Part shown: positions 58,613 through 64,000 of the stretch, in pieces | Numbering within the stretch: the first letter of the stretch is position 1 | How the letters are laid out: each line of letters starts with the position of its first letter | NCBI GenBank assembly: GCA_032622095.1 | Contig: CP136063.1 | Location: forward strand, 68,401,897-68,465,896 | Length of the DNA: 64,000 nucleotides | Direction of reading: 5' to 3' | From: Siphonodentalium dalli | Lineage: Eukaryota; Mollusca; Scaphopoda; Gadilida; Siphonodentaliidae | Position numbers and translations under genes: made by a program | The notes under the pieces: generated by a model | The model's database searches: none | What the model saw: the letters and a program-made list of their open reading frames with translations, nothing else | Told to the model about the DNA's origin: nothing

Positions 58613-58888
58613 AAACATTGAAAAAGGTCCAACCTGTTGATTAAATATTCTGAAATTCATATTCATACTTAAATATTTGAACTACATGTAATACTACAGC
58701 TATAGGATTATATAATTGTTGACAAGTCACTCACTGTAACAGTTTTGTTTACATAACATTGGAAAAGGTCCAACCTGTTGATTAAATATTCTGAAAATGT
58801 TATTCATAGTTAAATATTTGAACTAATAATACAGCTAGAATTATATATTTGTTGACAAATTACTGTAACAGTTTTGTTTACATAACAA
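58613..58888 (+). repeat. Tandem duplication of about 140 bp
   Basis: AAAAGGTCCAACCTGTTGATTAAATATTCTGAAA through CTGTAACAGTTTTGTTTACATAACA occurs at 58613-58759 and again, slightly shortened, at 58760-58888. Confidence 0.8.
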
Positions 58889-59200
58889 TAGTTTCAACAG
58901 CTGTAATTTTGTTATTGGCAATCTGTCAGTAAGTGTTTTTATCTATTTCTCAATGCGCTTAGGGCATGCTGACCTTTATACAATTTTAATAAAATTTTGT
59001 TTGCACAATATAGTGGGTCGCCATTGAGGAGGCCTCCCTTGAAATCTCCAGTTGGTGGTTTGCCACACCATCCCGAACTAGACAAACCTCTCTGGTGGCC
59101 CCTTGCATTGAACCTATTAATTAAACCGGTACTTCAAGCTGGTATATACCCCTCTTATATAAGGATGGAAGATGCTACCAATTTCAAACCGATGGTATTT
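58889..59200. other. Unannotated intergenic sequence
   Basis: A 71-codon ORF at 58997-59212 (proline-rich, SPLRRPPLKSPVGGLPHHPELDKP) runs into the satellite. It could be a decayed coding fragment but I do not recognise it. Confidence 0.3.
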
Positions 59201-61800
59201 CTTCAGAGTTGACTCTCTTGTATTATGAAAGCAAGCCCAATGAGGCCATGCACCTATTGTATGTTTATAACACACAAAAGACTATATCTTAGCAGAATGG
59301 ATGTCTCTGATGATACAAACAATAAAATATCCAATTTATCCATAGTTGAATTTCATTTGGCTATATAGGAAAGCATACAATGTGGCTTTTATTTAGTTTC
59401 CACAAAGTATTTTAAGTAAAATATCCATCAAGTGATGTATTCTGCCTTGTCCTATATATTAAAATGCATGAAATGGCCATGAGAAATGCTTAATTTATTG
59501 GTAGAGATGTCAATCAGATAAGAAATACTGACATTTTAGGTTTGATACACCATTTCAGCTGGCTTGGCATCTTTTAAATTTGAAACCTAAGGGAATTTAT
59601 TCAGCTTTGACTCTCTAAATTATGGAAGAAAGCCCTAATGAAGCCACTATTTGCATGTTAGTAACATGTATAAGGCTATATCTCAACAGAATACATGTCT
59701 CTGATAAAATGCACAATAAAATATCAATAGTTCAATTGCATTTGGCTATAGAGGGATGCATACAATATTGGTTTTATGTAGTTTCCACAGACTATTTTAA
59801 GTAAAATATCCATCAATTGATGTTTTCTACATAGCCTTGTATATTAAAATGCATGTAATGACCATGGGAAATGTTTAATTCATTAGTTGATATGTCCATC
59901 TGATAAGAAATACTGACAATTGAGGTTTAAAATACCATTTCATGGGATTATGGGATCATAAATATCAAACTAAGGGAATTTCTTCAGATTTGACTCTCTA
60001 AATAATGGAAGAAAGCCCAAATGAAACCGCTATTTGCATGTTAATGACATGTATAAGGCTATATCTCAACAGAATACATGTCGCTGATAAAATACACCAT
60101 AAAATATCCATAGTTTAATTGCATTTGGCTATAGAGGGATGCATACAATATTGCTTTTAAGTAGTTTCCACAGACTATTTTAAGTAAGATATCCATCAAA
60201 TAATGTTTTCTACCTTGCCCTATATAGCATAATGCACGCAGTGACCATGAGAAATGTTTAATTTATTGGTAGAGATGTCCATCTGATAAGAAATACTGCC
60301 ATTTGAGGTTTGATACACCATTTCAGCTGGCTTGGCATCTTACAAATTTGAAATAAGGGATTTATTCAGCTTTGACCCTCTAAATTATGGGAAAAAATCC
60401 TAAATTATGCCATTATTGGCATGTTTATAACATATATAAGGCTATATCTGAACATAATACATGTTTCTGATGAAATCAACAATAAAATATCCATAGTTTA
60501 ATTTGTTTTGGCTATACAGGGATGCATACAACATGGCTTTTAGGTTGTTTCCACAGACTATTTTAAGTAAAATATCCATCAAATGATGTTTTCTGCCTTG
60601 TCCTGTATATTAAAATGCATGCAATGACCATGAAAAATGTTTAATTTATTGGTAGAGATGTCCATCTGATAAGAAATACTGCCATTTGAGGTTTGATACA
60701 CCATTTCAGCTGGCTTGGCATCTTACAAATTTGAAATAAGGGAATTTATTCAGCTTTGACCCTCTAAATTATGGGAAAAAAGCCTAAATTATGCCATTAT
60801 TGGCATGTTTATAACATATATAAGGCTATATCTGAACAGAATACATGTCTCAGGTGAAATAAACAATACAACATCCATAGTTTAATTTGATTTGGCTATA
60901 CAGGGATGCATACAACATGGCTTTTAGGTTGTTTCCACAGACTATTTTAAGTAAAATATCCATCAAATGATGTTTTCGGCCTTGTCCTGTATATTAAAAT
61001 GCATGCAATGACCATGAAAAATGTTTAATTTATTGGTAGAGATGTCCATCTGATAAGAAATACTGCCATTTGAGGTTTGATACACCATTTCAGCTGGCTT
61101 GGCATCTTACAAATTTGAAATAAGGGAATTTATTCAGCTTTGACCCTCTAAATTATGGGGAAAAAGCCTAAATTATGCCATTATTGGCATGTATATAACA
61201 TATATAAGGCTATATCTGAACAGAATACATGTCTCAGGTGAAATAAACAATACAACATCCATAGTTTAATTTGATTTGGCTATACAGGGATGCATACAAT
61301 ATTGCTTTTATGTAGTTTCCACTGATTATTTTAAGTAAAATATCCATCAAATGATGTTTTCTACATTGCCTTGTATATTAAAATGCATGTACTGACCATG
61401 GGAAATGTTTAATTTATTAGTTGATATGTCCATCTGATAGGAAATACTGACATTTGAGGTTTTAAATACCATTTCATGGGATTATGGGATCATAAATATC
61501 AAACTAAGGGAATTTCTTCAGATTTGACTCTCTAAATGATGGAAGAAAGGCCAAATGAAGCCACTATTTGCATGTTTATAACATGTATAAGGCCATATCT
61601 TTGCAGAATGCTTTTCTCTGATAATAAAACAAATAACATATCTATATTTCATAGTTTAGTTGGCTAAACAGGGTGCATAACATGTGGTTTTAAAGTAGTT
61701 TCACAGACTATTTTAACTAGAATATCAATTAAATGATGTAATCTAACTTGTCCTGTGTTTTAAAATGCATACACTGACCATGATAAATGTTTAATACAAA
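59200..61800 (+). repeat. Satellite, about 384-bp unit, seven copies
   Basis: Units begin near 59203, 59602, 59985, 60371, 60750, 61136 and 61523 with TTCAGCTTTGACTCTCTAAATTATGG. Each passes through CATGTATAAGGCTATATCT, TTTGGCTATACAGGGATGCATAC, CACAGACTATTTTAAGTAAAATATCCATC, TGTTTAATTTATTGGTAGAGATGTCC and CATTTCAGCTGGCTTGGCATC. The middle copies (60258-61140) are most alike; the outer ones are worn. No ORF. Confidence 0.88.
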
Positions 61801-61919
61801 CAGCGTCCTTAATGCTGCACCAGCCTAACTCCCGTTATGAAAGGGTTAAATTAATAAACAAAGGTTACACAGACATCCCCCTTCAACAGCGCGGTGAGTG
61901 TGTTTTTTATGTAATATAT

Positions 61920-62310
61920 GTCATATCCGGTATAAGAGCCCCCCCCCCCCCCCCATTTCGTACGCTATATTCCATGCCCTGTTATGAGGTACGCCATATT
62001 CCGGCCCCTCTGTTAGGAGGTATTCGGTATTCCAAAAATACCGGTATTCGTATACCAACCTTCCAATAAAACGATCATAAGAATAATACAAATGCGATGT
62101 TTGTCACAATAAATGCACGGTTTGACATACAGATCGTCGATCATCAATTTATATCAATTTAGACATGGACATGATGACCGGCGTTCGTACGGCAATAGAG
62201 AATTTATCCATATGGCTGTTAACTGGTATTTCGTATTCCACCCTCTGTGTTAAGTGGTATTATTCCGTATTCCAAGGGGTGGGGTGCTCTTATATGGTGT
62301 GAAGTTTACA
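61920..62310. mobile_element. Inverted-repeat element with a poly-C/poly-G edge
   Basis: CATATCCGGTATAAGAGC followed by a run of about 17 C, then CGTACGCTATATTCCATGCCC, is answered in reverse by GGAATACG/CGTATTCCAAGGGGTGGGGTGCTCTTATATGGTGTG at 62225-62310. Repeated GGTATTCGGTATTCC words fill the interior. Confidence 0.55.
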
Positions 62311-63248
62311 ACTAATGTGGCAGTCATGAAATTTTTAATTATTAGAACTGTTTGTGATATATACACCCCAATAACCCTGTCTTCACGCTCCTGTTGGTGA
62401 TGGCCTTATCAATCTATTGCTTCGTTGAACTTTTATTATTGCAAATTTGAGGTAAAAGTTCTTGAAGCGTGTAATTTCGTTCCACTTTACAACAGCGCAC
62501 AATGATTCCTATTTTTTTAACCTACCGGCGCAGATCGAGGCTGGACGTACATCTTACGTTTTCATAGGATACAAATTGATCGGATTTTAGGTAAGTGAAA
62601 CTAATTAGTCATCAATTGAAGTGATTTCTCATTATGAACAGACTGTTACTAGTAAAATACTTAATCGAACTACAATTAAAAATGCACGACATATCCTGTT
62701 TTATTCAAATGAAATTTGATAGTAAATCGGCCTAATTTTGTTTCCGTTAAATATTTCAGAAAATGGAATCCGTCATTGATAAATGAACATTTTTTTGGTC
62801 AAAATAGTAACTTCTGACGGACTATGATTATATGGCATTTATGAATCATATATAAAGGTAGCCCTACACAATATTCCCAACTGTGTTCCCAACTGCAAAA
62901 ACGATTTTTAATGAATTATAAATTGGCCTAAATTTGATGCTTCATAAAAGGAAAAACTGTCCGGGAATGGCTATTTTCGTCTGCAAAATCAAATTCTGCC
63001 ATAAATGCAGTGTATTATCGGTCGACATTAAAGTGATGTGAAACACTCAGGTTGTGTGACCAAACATATATTGAGAATAATCTTGCTCAAGTAGTTATTT
63101 TTATGAATATTAATCCAAATTTACAACACACACTGTCATTCTTATATATTAATTAAATGCAGTGACTCTCGATTGCGAAATCGTTTTCATTAGTTTATCG
63201 CAGATAGATGCGTCCCGATTGGAGTACCGGTAGTAAATATTTACATTT
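62311..63248. other. Unannotated intergenic sequence
   Basis: A strong donor-like site TTTTAG|GTAAGTG at 62590 follows a moderately GC-rich stretch (62520-62590) and could mark a non-coding first exon. No ORF supports it. Confidence 0.3.
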
Positions 63249-63410
63249 GAGCGTAGTTCAGACGATGTTTTCTATGGAATGGTATGGTCGATTTGCTTCA
63301 GATTTTCGGCGATGTTAGTAGAATGGTACATTCCTCCAGTTGGCATAGCGCCTGGATAGTAACTGATCAGTTTCACACACTCAAACAAGTACATAATATG
63401 TCTTTAATAT
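63249..63410 (+). repeat. Dispersed repeat, copy 2 (partner at 14139)
   Basis: GAGCGTAGTTCAGACGATG through CATAATATGTCTTTAATATG matches 14139-14302 in the same orientation with small differences. Confidence 0.65.
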
Positions 63411-64000
63411 GACAATAGTTGGAATATTAAAAGGTCCCAGTTATTGAAAATATACATGTAGCTTATAAGGAAATTGTCAGTTATGATCAGTTATACCGGT
63501 ACTTCATACCATTATTCTAACAAATGTCAACCTGATAGAATTCCCACAATCTCTTTAATATTGTCATGCCATGGCCAATTTAACACTAATTGAACGTTCA
63601 GATTACCACGATACAATCGTAAGTGGAAATATTTCTGTCGTAGGAAGTAACCGCTCAACTGTGCATGCTCACCTCAAAATCGTAGGTAAAAAATAATATC
63701 ATGCACTGTTTTATTTAAAAGCGAAATTGTGGCGTATCCTTGGTTATCCCCATTTGCGACGTAATCACTAATCAGTCATGTGTATGTAAAAATTGTGGCC
63801 TGAAGGATCGCATGATAGTCAATCACATGCTTTACAAAAAAACTGTGATTTCATCATGTACGACATCGTAATCATGTGAACAAACTATCCACGATCTCGT
63901 CGATCCCGGTTCCTCCACTTAAGATTGTATCTTTCATCTGTACGTTCACTGAGTGAACATTCATGATTCATATGACTACGATTCAATTGTAAGTAGACAG
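63411..64000. other. Unannotated intergenic sequence
   Basis: AT-rich; I see no ORF, exon or clear repeat in it. Confidence 0.4.

Overview
The window is animal nuclear DNA, AT-rich and gene-poor. It most likely comes from a mollusc, perhaps a bivalve. The evidence is spliced coding exons with GT-AG introns, a tRNA-type SINE with an (ATCA)n tail inserted at 10826-11020, the 'GCTCACCTGAG...CGTCCGTCCGTCTG' repeat start at 14762-14822 that I know from bivalve genomes, and a dense mix of foldback elements and satellites. I cannot name the species.

Only one host gene is well supported. Five plus-strand exons (2158-2418, 17127-17374, 27266-27387, 29161-29221, 33580-33672) join in a consistent reading frame. 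They encode the last 260 residues of a TIR-SAM protein: a complete TIR domain followed by one C-terminal SAM domain and a stop. The 5' part of the gene lies upstream of the window or was not recognised. The glutamate that aligns with the catalytic residue of TIR NAD-hydrolases has its codon split by the 14.7-kb intron.

Layout. 1-2157: intron or upstream sequence with an inverted-repeat element. 2419-17126: giant intron holding two nested inverted-repeat structures (2.69-6.25 kb), a threefold tandem duplication of about 2.12 kb (5228-11775) with a SINE in its third copy, and a decayed satellite of about 170-200 bp (12.65-14.77 kb). 17375-27265: intron holding a frameshifted coding-like block (18.8-19.6 kb), a broken FLYWCH-MULE transposase (19753-20603), a minus-strand LINE 3' relic (21560-22369), and a truncated copia-type LTR retrotransposon (22370-26080) that itself carries a MITE. 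27388-33579: two further introns with foldbacks, a 39-bp minisatellite, a plus-strand LINE C-terminal relic, a possible antisense ORF with a membrane helix, and an 0.8-kb tract built on the palindrome TGATATCA.

33673-45450 is intergenic: a MITE pair forming a composite element (36036-37720), several large palindromes, a family of about 130-bp repeats (42.3-43.8 kb) with an inserted element flanked by a 7-bp target duplication, and a 72-bp minisatellite with long ORFs. 45550-57176 is an 11.6-kb higher-order tandem array of six units, each combining a G-run, a 28-bp minisatellite and a conserved spacer; it starts and stops at the same phase. 57177-64000 holds a foldback element, short duplications, a seven-copy satellite of about 384 bp (59.2-61.8 kb) and a dispersed repeat shared with 14.1 kb.

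Most ORFs outside the TIR-SAM exons and transposon relics are by-products of repeats whose period leaves frames open, and I do not call them genes. Repeat boundaries were read by eye and are good to a few bases where exact, and to tens of bases where given as 'about'.
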